A stretch of 64,000 bases of DNA from Sanguibacter sp. HDW7 (lineage in GTDB: Bacteria > Actinomycetota > Actinomycetes > Actinomycetales > Cellulomonadaceae): NCBI RefSeq assembly GCF_011300875.1, contig NZ_CP049862.1:248001-312000 (forward strand). The letters run 5' to 3'. Shown piece by piece: positions 26,892-36,170 of the stretch (position 1 is the first letter of the stretch; each line of letters starts with the position of its first letter). Below the pieces are notes generated by a model. The model had not been told where the DNA came from, did not search any database, and saw only the letters and a program-made list of their open reading frames with translations. A program made the translations under genes and the position numbers.

Positions 26892-27485
26892 TCATGCGCG
26901 CATCCGACGGACGACGAGCACGACGGCAGCGAGCGCCGCGAGACCCAGGACGACCGCACCGCCGCGGACGAGCAGGTTCGAGCCGTCCTCCGGGGCGGGC
27001 GTCGCGGTGGCGGTCGGCGCGGGCGTCGTCGGTGCCTGGGTCGTCGGCGCGGGTGTCGTCGTCGCCTCGGCAGGGGGCGTCGTCCCTGCGGGCGTCGTCG
27101 TCGGCTCCTCCGTCGCCGGCTCGACCGTGAACGAGCTCGTGCCGTCGACCGGGTGACCGTCCTCCGACGTCACGCGCCACACGACCGTGTACGTGCCCGG
27201 ACCGCCGTCGGTGATCGCCTGCACGACGTCCTTCTCGCCGATCACGCTCGGACCGTCCGACACCTTCGCGCCGTCCGGGCCCGTGACCTCGAGCACCGAG
27301 CCGACCGAGAGGATCGGGGCGCTGTAGTCGAGCCGCACCTCCGCCGGCGCGGACTCGAGCGTCGCGCCGTCCGCGGGCGTCGGGACGGGCGGCGGGTTGT
27401 GAGCGGCTGCAGGCGTCGCGAGCAGCGGAGACACCGCGAGCAGGAGGGCAGCGAGCAGGCAGGAGCCACGACGGACAAGACGCAT
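26892..27485 (-). CDS. CopC-domain copper-resistance-like protein
   Basis: The 197-residue protein has a signal peptide ending in TPAAAHN, whose His would be the N-terminal copper ligand of CopC. The CopC beta-sandwich follows (NPPPVPTPADGATLESAPAEVRLDYSAPIL through YTVVWRVTSEDGHPVDGTSSFTV). A Thr/Pro linker and a C-terminal membrane helix (VVLGLAALAAVVLVVRR) complete it. It binds copper outside the membrane; here it is tethered. It starts a leftward operon with the VapB-annotated, LytR_C and GNAT genes. CueP is the second copper protein of this window. Confidence 0.9.
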   Translation of the reverse strand: MRLVRRGSCLLAALLLAVSPLLATPAAAHNPPPVPTPADGATLESAPAEVRLDYSAPILSVGSVLEVTGPDGAKVSDGPSVIGEKDVVQAITDGGPGTYTVVWRVTSEDGHPVDGTSSFTVEPATEEPTTTPAGTTPPAEATTTPAPTTQAPTTPAPTATATPAPEDGSNLLVRGGAVVLGLAALAAVVLVVRRMRA

Positions 27486-27659
27486 GGGCCCATCGTCCCA
27501 CCGTTTCGACCGCAGTGAATCGGCCCCTGGTAGGAGATGCGCCACCCCCCGCCGATGGGCCCAGGGACGGCTTGTAGGATCTGGGGCACGCGCGGCTGGA
27601 ACCGCAGCGTGCGGCACGGGGTCAGGCGCGGCCGTGGGACGTCAAGGAGGTCAGGACCT

Positions 27660-28373
27660 GTGATCCGCATCGGGATCGTCGAGGATGACGACGCGAGCGC
27701 GTCGCTGCTCGCCGGGCACCTGCGACGGTACGAGGACGAGCACGACGAGAGCTTCGCCGTCACCCGCTTCGTCGACGGCGCCGCGGTCGTCGAGGGCTAC
27801 CGCCCCGACTTCGACATCCTCCTGCTCGACATCGAGATGCCTCGGCTCGACGGCTTCAGCGCCGCCGAGCAGATCCGCGCGGCCGACCCCGACGTCGTCA
27901 TCATCTTCATCACGAACATGACCCAGTACGCCCTCAAGGGCTACGAGGTCGACGCGCTCAGCTACGTCGTCAAGCCCGTGCCCTACTTCGCGTTCGCGCA
28001 GGAGATCAAGCGGTCGATCGCCCGGCTTCGTCGACGCTCCGTCGACTACCTCATGCTCCAGATCGACGGCGGCATCGTCCGCGTCCCGACGACCGACATC
28101 GTCTTCCTCGAGTCGGCGAAGCACCGCACGCTCGTCCACACCGTCGACGGGATCCACTCCGTCGTCGCCCCGCTGAAGTCGCTCGAGGCGCAGCTCGACC
28201 CGCGGCACTTCTTCCGCAGCAACAGCGGCTACGTCGTCAACCTCCGCCACGTACTCGGGGTGAGCGGCAACAGCTCGCTGCACGTCGGCGGGCACGACCT
28301 CCTCGTGAGCCGCGCGCGCAAGAAGGACTTCCTCGCGGCGCTCACCGACTACCTCGGGGAACGTCACCCGTGA
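27660..28373 (+). CDS. LytTR-family response regulator
   Basis: The 237-residue protein has a receiver domain with acidic pocket E8-D9-D10, phosphoacceptor D57 in LLLDIEMPRLDGF and the conserved Lys in YVVKPV. The C-terminal LytTR DNA-binding domain (about 135-235) includes IVFLESAKHRTLVHT and HFFRSNSGYVVNLRHV. GTG 27660 has AAGGAGG 8 nt upstream. Its stop overlaps the kinase start (4 bp). LytTR regulators bind pairs of short direct repeats and often govern envelope, competence or quorum genes. Confidence 0.95.
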   Translation: MIRIGIVEDDDASASLLAGHLRRYEDEHDESFAVTRFVDGAAVVEGYRPDFDILLLDIEMPRLDGFSAAEQIRAADPDVVIIFITNMTQYALKGYEVDALSYVVKPVPYFAFAQEIKRSIARLRRRSVDYLMLQIDGGIVRVPTTDIVFLESAKHRTLVHTVDGIHSVVAPLKSLEAQLDPRHFFRSNSGYVVNLRHVLGVSGNSSLHVGGHDLLVSRARKKDFLAALTDYLGERHP

Positions 28374-29752
28374 TCGTCGACCTCGCGACCGGGCTCGGGC
28401 TCGGCGGGGTCATCGACCTCGCTGGTCCCTTCATCGACGACCGCCTGCCCGACATCCCGCGTGTTCTCACGGGTATCGCGGAGTGGCTCGGATGTCTCGT
28501 CTACGTGCTCCTGCGGCCCCGACGGGTCCGAGGGGCGAGGTTCGTGCTGCTCGCCGGCGGCGGGCTCGGCGTCCTCGTCGGGGTCCAGGTCCTCGTCGGG
28601 ACGTGGCCTCGCGGCATGTGGCCGGTCGGCATGGCGACGGCCGTCGCGGCGATGTACGGGTTCATCTTCGTCGCGACAAGGGTGAGCGTCCGGGACGCGG
28701 GATACTTCACCGCGCGGGCGCTCGTCCTTGCCGAGCTTGTCGCGGCGTTCCACTGGCAGGTGCACTGCTTCCTCTTCGTGCCCACCGGGCTGCCCATCGC
28801 GCCGATGCCGGTCGCGTTCCTCGTCGTCACGTACGCCGCGACGTTCGGCATCGCGTTCGCCGCCGAGACGCGGCACTTCCGCAGCCACCGGGCACTCGAC
28901 GTCACCCCGGGCGAGCTCGCGTCCGCCGTCGCGATCGCGCTCGCGACGTTCTTCATGAGCAACATCAGCTTCCTCAGCGCCAACACGCCGTTCAGCGGAC
29001 GGTTCGGCGCGGAGATCTTCTACATCCGCACGCTCGTCGACCTCTGCGGGTTCGTCGCGCTCTACACGCAGCAGGGCCAGCGCCTCCAGAACCGGGCGAA
29101 GTCCGAGGTCCGGGCGATCGACGAGATGCTGCGCCGACAGCACGAGCACTACCTGCTCTCGAAGCGCAACATCGAGACCGTCAACCGCACGTATCACGAC
29201 CTCAAGCACCAGATCGAGGTCATCCGTGCGGAGGGTGACGCGGGCCGGCGGGCCGCCTATCTCGACGACCTCGAGGCGAGCGTCGCCGGGTACTCGGCGC
29301 AGGTCGACACGGGCAACGGCGTCCTCGACGTCATCCTCACGACGAAGCGTGCGGAGTGCGCCGAGCGGGGGATCGACCTCACGGCCGTCGTCGACGGGCA
29401 GGCCCTCGACTTCATGTCGGCCATGGACCTCGCGGCGATCTTCGGCAACGCCCTCAACAATGCGGTCGACGGCGTCCTCGCCGTCGCCGACCCCGAGAAG
29501 CGCCTCATCAAGGTCGCGGTCTACGCGCGCGACGGTCTCGCGCTCGTGAGCGTCGAGAACTGGTTCACGGGTGAGCTGCGCACCGAGAACGGTGACATCG
29601 TCACCCGGCGCCAGGACCGCAACCGGCATGGTTTCGGTCTCAAGTCGATCCGCCGGTCGGCGGAGAAGTACGGCGGGTCGATGACCGTCAACGTCGAGGA
29701 CCAGTGGTTCGTCCTGCGCGTGCTCGTGCCCCTGCCCGACGCGGCACGCTGA
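28370..29752 (+). CDS. GHKL sensor histidine kinase, AgrC/NatK-like
   Basis: The 460-residue protein has about six N-terminal membrane segments (to about residue 225), a short coiled region, the phosphorylation motif TYHDLKHQIEV with H276, the N box AIFGNALNNAVDG and a HGFGLKSIRRSAEKYGG ATP-lid region. This is the HPK10-type kinase that pairs with LytTR regulators and commonly senses peptides through its membrane part. The GTG start overlaps the regulator gene by 4 bp. A strong terminator follows. Confidence 0.93.
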   Translation: MIVDLATGLGLGGVIDLAGPFIDDRLPDIPRVLTGIAEWLGCLVYVLLRPRRVRGARFVLLAGGGLGVLVGVQVLVGTWPRGMWPVGMATAVAAMYGFIFVATRVSVRDAGYFTARALVLAELVAAFHWQVHCFLFVPTGLPIAPMPVAFLVVTYAATFGIAFAAETRHFRSHRALDVTPGELASAVAIALATFFMSNISFLSANTPFSGRFGAEIFYIRTLVDLCGFVALYTQQGQRLQNRAKSEVRAIDEMLRRQHEHYLLSKRNIETVNRTYHDLKHQIEVIRAEGDAGRRAAYLDDLEASVAGYSAQVDTGNGVLDVILTTKRAECAERGIDLTAVVDGQALDFMSAMDLAAIFGNALNNAVDGVLAVADPEKRLIKVAVYARDGLALVSVENWFTGELRTENGDIVTRRQDRNRHGFGLKSIRRSAEKYGGSMTVNVEDQWFVLRVLVPLPDAAR

Positions 29753-30076
29753 CGCACCGACGGCGGCCCGGACCATGGCGGTCCGGGCCGCCGTCGTGCC
29801 CGGAGGTTCGCCCGACGTACGTGCGGACGCAACCGCGCCGTGATCCCGTCGTGACCTCTTCGTGACACCGCGAACCGTTCGTGCATGAAAACCGACCGAC
29901 TGTGTCCGACCTCGCCGACAGGCCTTGCAACGTTCCTAGCCTCGGAGAGCGGTCCCACCACTCGGTACCGCGAACCTCCGCTCGGTGCGCGATGTCGCGC
30001 GCGTCCCGCCTCAGCACCTCTCACCTGGGTGCCCGACGGACGCTTCGCCGGCAGCTTCGACAACAAGGGAAGGTCA
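29753..30076 (+). promoter_or_regulatory. Control region of the GH3 locus
   Basis: These 324 bases hold no convincing gene. After the terminator they contain a direct repeat ACCGCGAACC at 29867-29876 and 29967-29976 (exactly 100 bp apart), two CGTGAC boxes at 29850-29855 and 29861-29866, and AAGGGAAGG just before the lipoprotein GH3 start. The repeats are candidates for LytTR-regulator sites, but the spacing is not the usual 12-13 bp. Confidence 0.4.
29758..29796. terminator. Terminator after the kinase gene
   Basis: A perfect 17-bp stem (29758-29774 with 29780-29796) with a 5-nt loop begins 5 nt after the stop codon, so the GH3 genes probably have their own promoter. Confidence 0.78.
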
Positions 30077-32476
30077 ATGAAGACAACCACTACGGGAGGC
30101 GCGTCCTTCCGCCGCTCCACCTCCCTCAAGGGAACGGCCGCCCTCACCGGGCTCGCCCTCGTCGTGCTCAGCGCGTGCACGCCCGACGCTGCGACCCCTG
30201 ACCCGACGACCGGCACCGGCACCGGCAGCGCCGCGGCCGAGACCTACACGACCCGTGAGGTGACGGACGGCGACACCGCCTTCGTCGTCGTCGACAACCC
30301 CAAGGACGGCGCGACCCTCTCCTACTCCAAGGAAGGCCCCGTCAAGATCCTCGACGTCGAGGACTCCGGCACGACGTACGCGTTCAAGGACATGAACGCC
30401 AACGGCAAGCTCGACGTCTGGGAGGACTGGCGCGCCAAGTCCACCGACCGCGCCGCCGACCTCGTCAAGAGTCTCTCGGTCGAGCAGATCGCCGGCCTCA
30501 TGCTGTGGAGCTCGCACGAGCGCTCGCCCGCCGACGGCCTCACGGACGCGCAGAAGAAGTACCTCGACGAGTCCAGCCTCCGCAACGTCCTCAACGCGGC
30601 GGGCTCGGACGCGAAGACGACCGTCCCGTGGGTCAACTCCATGCAGGCGTACGTCGAGTCCCTCGTCACTGCCGACTCCCCGTACATTCCCGTGAACTTC
30701 AGCTCCGACCCGCGCTCCACCGCTGGCTCGGGCGGCTACAACGCCGAGGGTGCAGACATCTCGCGCTGGCCTTCGAACCTCGGGCTTGCCGCGACGTTCA
30801 ACACGGAGCACACGAAGAACTTCGGCGAGATGGCGTCGGCCGAGTACCGCGCCCTCGGCATCACGACGGCGCTCTCCCCGCAGATCGACCTCGCGACCGA
30901 GCCGCGCTGGCTCCGTGTCGGTGGCACGTTCGGCGAGGACGCCGACCAGAACACCGAGCTCACCGCGGCGTACGTCGACGGCTTCCAGGGCACGGGCGGC
31001 GCCGACGTCTGGGGCGCGGACTCCGTCAACGCCATGATCAAGCACTGGGCCGGCGACGGTCCGGGCGAAAGTGGTCGTGAGGGTCACACCAACGCCGGCA
31101 AGTACGGCGTGTACCCGGGCGACAACCTCGCCGAGCACACGCAGGCGTTCCTCGGCTCGCTCGACTCGGCCGCCGTCATGACGGCGTACTCGATCGCGAT
31201 CGGCGCCGACGGCAAGCCCCTCTTCGAGGACCGCACCGGCGCCGCGTATGACAAGGGCCGCATGGACCTGCTCCGCAAGGAGAGCAAGTACGAGGGCGTC
31301 GTCGTCACCGACTGGGGTGTCATGACGAACCAGGCCTGGGGCGCCGAGGAGCTGACGGACGCCGAGCGCTACCTCGCTGTCCTCGGCACCGACCACGACA
31401 TGTTCGGTGGTGTCAACGACGCCACGTTCATCCTCGAGGCCGCCGACCTGTGGCAGAAGGCGTACGAGAAGGGCGACGTCGAGATCGACGCCGAGACCCG
31501 CTTCCGCCAGTCCGGCGAGCGCATCCTCACGATGTTCTTCAACCCGGGCCTCTACGAGAACGCCTACCTCGACCCCGAGGTCTCCGCGAAGATCCTCGCG
31601 AGCGAGGACAAGGTCGCTGCCGGCTACCAGGCCCAGCTCGACTCGGTCGTCATGGTGAAGAACGACGGCTCGACGATCGCCAAGACCGAGGCCACCGACT
31701 GGTCCGACAAGACGGTCTACATCCCGCGCTCCTTCAACACCGGCTTTGCCAGTGCGTGGGGCCCGGCGACGTACACCGAGGCAGCCGGCCTCGACCTCGA
31801 GGTCGCCGAGAAGATCTTCGGCAAGGTCCTCACCGACGAGGTCGTCCTCGACGACGACAAGCAGGTGAAGTCCTACACGGCTCCCGACCTCTCCGACGTC
31901 GACCTCGTCCTCGTCGGCATGTCGAGCCCGGACAACGGCGGCAACTTCTCCAACGTCGGCCACGACATGGAGAAGGACGAGTGGTACCCCATCTCGCTCC
32001 AGTACCGCCCGTACACCGCTGACGGCAAGAACGTCCGCAAGACGTCCATCGCCGGCGACCTCAAGGCGGACGGCACGCAGGAGAACCGCTCGTACTTCGG
32101 CAACACGTCGAAGATCGCGAACGAGGCCGACCTCGACGCGTTCGAACGTGCCGTCGCAGCCGTCGAGAAGACCGGCAAGGACATCCCCGTGGTGACGGTC
32201 CTCAAGGCCATCAACCCGATCGTCCCCGCCGAGTTCGAGGCGAGGTCCGACGCGATCGTCATCGGCTTCGGCACGAGCGACCAGGCGCTCATCGAGATCG
32301 CCACCGGCATCCACGAGCCCGTCGGCCGCCTGCCCATCCAGTTCCCCCTGGACATGGACACGGTCGAGAAGCAGTTCGAGGACGTTGCGAAGGACATGAC
32401 CCCGTACAAGGACGCTGCAGGCAACGCGTACGACTACGGCTTCGGTCTCAACTGGTCGGGCGTCATCGCTGGCTGA
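30077..32476 (+). CDS. GH3 glycoside hydrolase, surface lipoprotein
   Basis: The 799-residue protein has a lipoprotein signal with lipobox VVLSAC (C34) and a short Thr/Gly linker. The GH3 N-terminal barrel spans about 115-480 (LGLAATFNTEHTKNFGEMASAEYRALG, KHWAGDGPGESGREGH) with nucleophile D412 in VVVTDWGVM. The C-terminal alpha/beta sandwich ends FPLDMDTVEKQFEDVAKDM. It is a beta-glucosidase-like exo-glycosidase held on the outer face of the membrane. ATG 30077 has AAGGGAAGG upstream; a longer frame upstream lacks a signal peptide. The substrate is not certain. It is the first of three GH3 genes. Confidence 0.92.
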   Translation: MKTTTTGGASFRRSTSLKGTAALTGLALVVLSACTPDAATPDPTTGTGTGSAAAETYTTREVTDGDTAFVVVDNPKDGATLSYSKEGPVKILDVEDSGTTYAFKDMNANGKLDVWEDWRAKSTDRAADLVKSLSVEQIAGLMLWSSHERSPADGLTDAQKKYLDESSLRNVLNAAGSDAKTTVPWVNSMQAYVESLVTADSPYIPVNFSSDPRSTAGSGGYNAEGADISRWPSNLGLAATFNTEHTKNFGEMASAEYRALGITTALSPQIDLATEPRWLRVGGTFGEDADQNTELTAAYVDGFQGTGGADVWGADSVNAMIKHWAGDGPGESGREGHTNAGKYGVYPGDNLAEHTQAFLGSLDSAAVMTAYSIAIGADGKPLFEDRTGAAYDKGRMDLLRKESKYEGVVVTDWGVMTNQAWGAEELTDAERYLAVLGTDHDMFGGVNDATFILEAADLWQKAYEKGDVEIDAETRFRQSGERILTMFFNPGLYENAYLDPEVSAKILASEDKVAAGYQAQLDSVVMVKNDGSTIAKTEATDWSDKTVYIPRSFNTGFASAWGPATYTEAAGLDLEVAEKIFGKVLTDEVVLDDDKQVKSYTAPDLSDVDLVLVGMSSPDNGGNFSNVGHDMEKDEWYPISLQYRPYTADGKNVRKTSIAGDLKADGTQENRSYFGNTSKIANEADLDAFERAVAAVEKTGKDIPVVTVLKAINPIVPAEFEARSDAIVIGFGTSDQALIEIATGIHEPVGRLPIQFPLDMDTVEKQFEDVAKDMTPYKDAAGNAYDYGFGLNWSGVIAG

Positions 32477-32486
32477 CAACCGACGT

Positions 32487-32517
32487 GGCCGGCCGGCCCT
32501 CCCTGGGCCGGCCGGCC
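32487..32517. terminator. Hairpin after first GH3 gene
   Basis: A perfect 13-bp GC stem (32487-32499 with 32505-32517) with a TCCCT loop begins 10 nt after the stop. It may terminate or only stabilise the upstream message. Confidence 0.65.
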
Positions 32518-32615
32518 GCACAGGACACCTACCTGGCCGCTCGCGCGGCGACGGTGGGCGCGTCCGCAGGACGGCGGGGTGGGCCCGCCGTCAGAATCAC
32601 GTCAAGGAGCACAAC

Positions 32616-33029
32616 ATGAAGCGCAAGGTTCTCTCCGTCGGCCTCGGCCTCGCACTCGCCGGCTTCGGCGCGTTCGGCCTCACCGCGTGCAGCAACGACG
32701 ACGCCCCCGCGGGCGGCGGCTCGAGCAGCTCCGCGCCCGTGACCGCCGAGACCGACGTCGCGGCCGACCTCCAGACCGCCCGCGACACCGTCCTCGAGGC
32801 GCTCAAGGACGACGACTGGGCTCAGGTCATGCTCGCGAGCGACGTCGAGGGCCCGACCGTCAAGTACGGCCTCATGGTCATGCCGTTCCACCCGACCGAT
32901 GCCGCCGCGCGCGTCACCGGCACCGTGAACATCGACGGTGGCAAGTTCGTCATCGAGGCCGAGTCGGCTGCGACCGGCGAGACCTGGCAGATCGACCAGG
33001 ACGGCGCCATCACGCAGGCCAAGAAGTAG
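32616..33029 (+). CDS. Small lipoprotein of unknown function
   Basis: The 137-residue product has signal peptide MKRKVLSVGLGLALAGFGAF and lipobox GLTAC (C25). A Ser/Gly-rich linker leads to a compact domain of about 90 residues (DLQTARDTVLEALKDDDWAQVMLASDV, then VTGTVNIDGGKFVIEAESAATG). I do not recognise the family. Helix plus beta-meander composition recalls small ligand- or protein-binding lipoproteins. AAGGAG lies about 9 nt before the ATG. It lies between two GH3 genes in the same direction, so an accessory role for these surface enzymes is plausible. Confidence 0.75.
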   Translation: MKRKVLSVGLGLALAGFGAFGLTACSNDDAPAGGGSSSSAPVTAETDVAADLQTARDTVLEALKDDDWAQVMLASDVEGPTVKYGLMVMPFHPTDAAARVTGTVNIDGGKFVIEAESAATGETWQIDQDGAITQAKK

Positions 33030-33108
33030 GACGTTCCCACAGGGTCGGGGCCTCGGCCGTCGCAGACGCACGAGGACCCGACCCGGTCGGTCCCACGAAG
33101 GAGAGAAG

Positions 33109-36057
33109 TTGAGTTCCACGACGAGGGCACGCTCGAAGAAGCCGATGTCCAACAAGAAGTTCCTCTGGATCTGGGCACCCGTGCTCGCCGGGGTCGCGAC
33201 CGTGACGATCGTCGCGAACGTCGCGGTCAGCGTCGCGGGTGGCTGGGTCACCTCCCAGCTCGGTTCCGGTACGTACGAGTTCACGAACCCCGCGGCCGCT
33301 GACGCCTGGGACACCCAGTACGTGAAGTCCGAGTTCGCGAACCTGGACGAGGTCGACGCCGCCGCGAAGAAGCTCGTCGAGGAGATCGCCGCAGGCGGCA
33401 TCGTCCTCGCCAAGAACACCGGTGACGCGCTCCCGCTCGCGGGCGGCGCCAAGGTCACCATGCTCGGCCGCGCCGCGGCCGACCCCGTCTTCGGCGGCGC
33501 AGGCTCGGGCTCGGTCGACACGCGCTCCGCCGTGACCACACGCGTCGGCCTCGAGAACGCGGGCTTCGTCGTCAACGACGAGGTCTACTCCGCGATCGAG
33601 TCCTTCGCCGACGAGAACAAGCGCGGGCACATCGAGATGGACCTGCCCGACAAGTCGAGCTACACGATCGGTGAGATGCCCGTCGCGCAGTACGAGTCGC
33701 TCTCCTCGTCGTTCGCGGGCTACAACGACGCCGCGATCGTCGTCATCGGCCGGCCCGGTGGCGAGGGCGGCGACCTCGCCCGCGACATGACCGGCTGGGA
33801 CGACAACGCGCAGCCCGGGCAGCACCAGCTCGAGCTCAACAAGGACGAGCTCGACCTGCTCGACCTCGCCGCGAAGAACTTCGAGACCGTCGTCGTCGTC
33901 GTCAACGCCTCGACGTCGCTCGAGCTCGGCCCCGTCCAGCAGAACCCCGACGTCGACGCCGTCCTTCTCGCCGGCTCGCCCGGCGCGACCGGCTTCAACG
34001 CGCTCGGCGGCATCCTCTCCGGCGACGTCAACCCTTCGGGCCGCACCGTCGACGTGTGGGCCTCGGACTTCACCGCCGACCCGACGTACGTGAACTTTGG
34101 CTCGTTCATCTACGACAACATCAAGGTGTCGTACCCGTCGTCCGTCATCGAGAACGCGACGTCGAACGCGAACGTCACCGAGGACGCCCCCTTCGTCAAC
34201 TACGCCGAGGGCATCTACGTCGGCTACCGGTACTACGAGACTGCGGCCGCCGAAGGCTTCATCGACTACGACAAGGCCGTCGTCTACCCGTTCGGGCACG
34301 GCCTCAGCTACACAGACTTCGCCTGGAAGGTCACGGACCGCCGTGCCGGGGGCGTCGACGGGACCGTCGCGATCGACGTCGAGGTGACCAACACCGGTGA
34401 CGTCGAGGGCCGTGACGTCGTCGAGCTCTACTACACCGCGCCCTACACGCGCGGCGGCATCGAGAAGTCCGAGGTCGTCCTCGGCGCGTTCGCCAAGACC
34501 GGCTCGCTCGCGCCCGGCGCGACGGAGACGGTGACGCTCGAGCTCGCGGTGGAGGACATGGCGTCCTACGACCACCTTGGCCACAAGGCGTACGTCCTCG
34601 AGAAGGGCGACTACGTCCTCAGCCTCCGCACCGACTCGCACACGTCTGCGCAGGGTGTCGAGCCCGTGACGTACACGGTCGAGAACGACGTCGTCTACAC
34701 GGGCGAGAACCACCGCGCGAGCGACGCGGCTGCCGTGACGAACCAGTTCGACGACGTCTCCGCCGAGTTCGCCACGACGCCCACCGAGGGCAAGATCCTC
34801 ACGATGTCGCGCGCCGACTTCGCCGGGACGTTCCCCACGGCACCGACCCCCGACCTCTTCGTCGCCGACGACGAGATCGCCGCCGGCTTCGCCGCGTGGG
34901 ACTTCGAGGCCAAGGCCGACGCGTTCGACGGCAAGAAGCCGACGACGGGAGCCAGCACCGACCTCACGCTCGTCGACCTCCGGGGCCTCGCGAAGGACGA
35001 CCCGCGCTGGAACGAGCTGCTCGACTCGCTCACGGTCGACGACATGACCGCCATGCTGCTCAACGGCGCCTACCAGACGGCCGCGATCGCCTCGATCGCC
35101 AAGCCGCCGACGGTCGAGCTCGACGGCCCCGCCGGCTTCTCGTCGTTCATCAACTCGTCGATCAACGGCACCGCCTACCCGTCGGAGTACCTCATCGGCC
35201 AGACGTGGGACGTCGAGATGCCGAAGGCCATGGGCCGCATGCTCGGCGAGGAGGCGCTCCAGAAGGACGTCAGCGGCTGGTACGGCCCCGCGGCCAACCT
35301 TCACCGTTCGCCGTTCGGCGGACGCAACTTCGAGTACTACTCGGAGGACCCGTTCCTCTCCGGCGCCATGATGACGTCCGCCTCGGCCGGTGCGGCCGAG
35401 AAGGGCCTCTACACGATGCTCAAGCACTTCGCGCTCAACGAGCAGGAGACCGAGCGCGTCAACAACGGCCCCGCGACCTGGGCGACCGAGCAGACGATCC
35501 GCGAGATCTACCTCAAGCCGTTCGAGATGTCCGTCAAGGACGTGTCGATCGCCGTGAGCTACCTCGCTGACGACAAGGGCACGATCGCCGAGGCACAGAC
35601 AGGCGCCGCGGGCATCATGAGCTCGTTCAACCGCATCGGTTCGACCTGGGCCGGCGGCTCCGAGGCCCTCATGACGAACGTTCTGCGCGGCGAGTGGGGC
35701 TTCGAGGGCTTCGCGATCTCGGACTTCAACCTCTACCGGTACATGAACCCGAACCAGTCGATCTCGGCAGGTACGGATCTCACGCTGACGTTCCAGCCGT
35801 CGAAGTCGTTCAACGACACGCGTTCGGCCAAGGCCGTCACCGACATCCGCGAGGCGACGCACAACATCCTCTACACGGTTGCCAACTCCAACGCGATGAA
35901 CGGCCTCGCCCCTGGCGCGACCGTGAGCTACACGCCGCCGGCGTGGTTCTGGATCCAGGTCGGCGTCTCGACGGCCCTCGGGCTGTTCGTCCTCGTCGGA
36001 GGGTTCTTCGTGACCCGACGCGTCCTCCGGCACCGCGCAGCCGAGAAGACCGCGTAG
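33109..36057 (+). CDS. Domain-permuted, doubly membrane-anchored GH3 glycoside hydrolase
   Basis: The 982-residue protein starts at TTG 33109 (AAGGAGA upstream); ATG 33145 is an alternative. After an N-terminal membrane helix (about 18-40) comes the module normally C-terminal in GH3 enzymes (GGIVLAKNTGDALPLAGGAKVTM, YPFGHGLSYTDF). A fibronectin-III-like domain follows (EVTNTGDVEGRDVVELYY). Only then comes the TIM barrel (SLTVDDMTAMLLNGAY, DGPAGFSSF, NLHRSPFGGRNFEYYSEDPF) with nucleophile D872 in GFAISDFN, and a second membrane helix (about 943-968). Such inverted GH3 order is known in some Butyrivibrio and Ruminococcus enzymes. The enzyme should face outside. Confidence 0.88.
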   Translation: MSSTTRARSKKPMSNKKFLWIWAPVLAGVATVTIVANVAVSVAGGWVTSQLGSGTYEFTNPAAADAWDTQYVKSEFANLDEVDAAAKKLVEEIAAGGIVLAKNTGDALPLAGGAKVTMLGRAAADPVFGGAGSGSVDTRSAVTTRVGLENAGFVVNDEVYSAIESFADENKRGHIEMDLPDKSSYTIGEMPVAQYESLSSSFAGYNDAAIVVIGRPGGEGGDLARDMTGWDDNAQPGQHQLELNKDELDLLDLAAKNFETVVVVVNASTSLELGPVQQNPDVDAVLLAGSPGATGFNALGGILSGDVNPSGRTVDVWASDFTADPTYVNFGSFIYDNIKVSYPSSVIENATSNANVTEDAPFVNYAEGIYVGYRYYETAAAEGFIDYDKAVVYPFGHGLSYTDFAWKVTDRRAGGVDGTVAIDVEVTNTGDVEGRDVVELYYTAPYTRGGIEKSEVVLGAFAKTGSLAPGATETVTLELAVEDMASYDHLGHKAYVLEKGDYVLSLRTDSHTSAQGVEPVTYTVENDVVYTGENHRASDAAAVTNQFDDVSAEFATTPTEGKILTMSRADFAGTFPTAPTPDLFVADDEIAAGFAAWDFEAKADAFDGKKPTTGASTDLTLVDLRGLAKDDPRWNELLDSLTVDDMTAMLLNGAYQTAAIASIAKPPTVELDGPAGFSSFINSSINGTAYPSEYLIGQTWDVEMPKAMGRMLGEEALQKDVSGWYGPAANLHRSPFGGRNFEYYSEDPFLSGAMMTSASAGAAEKGLYTMLKHFALNEQETERVNNGPATWATEQTIREIYLKPFEMSVKDVSIAVSYLADDKGTIAEAQTGAAGIMSSFNRIGSTWAGGSEALMTNVLRGEWGFEGFAISDFNLYRYMNPNQSISAGTDLTLTFQPSKSFNDTRSAKAVTDIREATHNILYTVANSNAMNGLAPGATVSYTPPAWFWIQVGVSTALGLFVLVGGFFVTRRVLRHRAAEKTA

Positions 36058-36077
36058 CCCGACACCACGATGCCCGG

Positions 36078-36114
36078 CCGGGTCGGTCCTGCGCTCGTCG
36101 TAGGACCGACCCGG
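36078..36114. terminator. Hairpin 1 after permuted GH3 gene
   Basis: A perfect 13-bp stem (36078-36090 with 36102-36114) with an 11-nt loop starts 20 nt after the stop codon. Confidence 0.6.
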
Positions 36115-36130
36115 ACCGGGGCAGGGCCCA

Positions 36131-36170
36131 CCGTCAGACCGGCGGCGCCCACCACCGACCGGTCTGACGG
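36131..36170. terminator. Hairpin 2 before third GH3 gene
   Basis: A perfect 12-bp stem, CCGTCAGACCGG (36131-36142) with 36159-36170, has a 16-nt loop. Two hairpins in 190 bp separate the second and third GH3 genes and may attenuate or process the transcript. Confidence 0.45.

Noticed and set aside
27660-29752. Agr-type quorum system with its own peptide gene
   Set aside because: The kinase and regulator are of that class, but no AgrB/AgrD-like maturation or propeptide gene is next to them.
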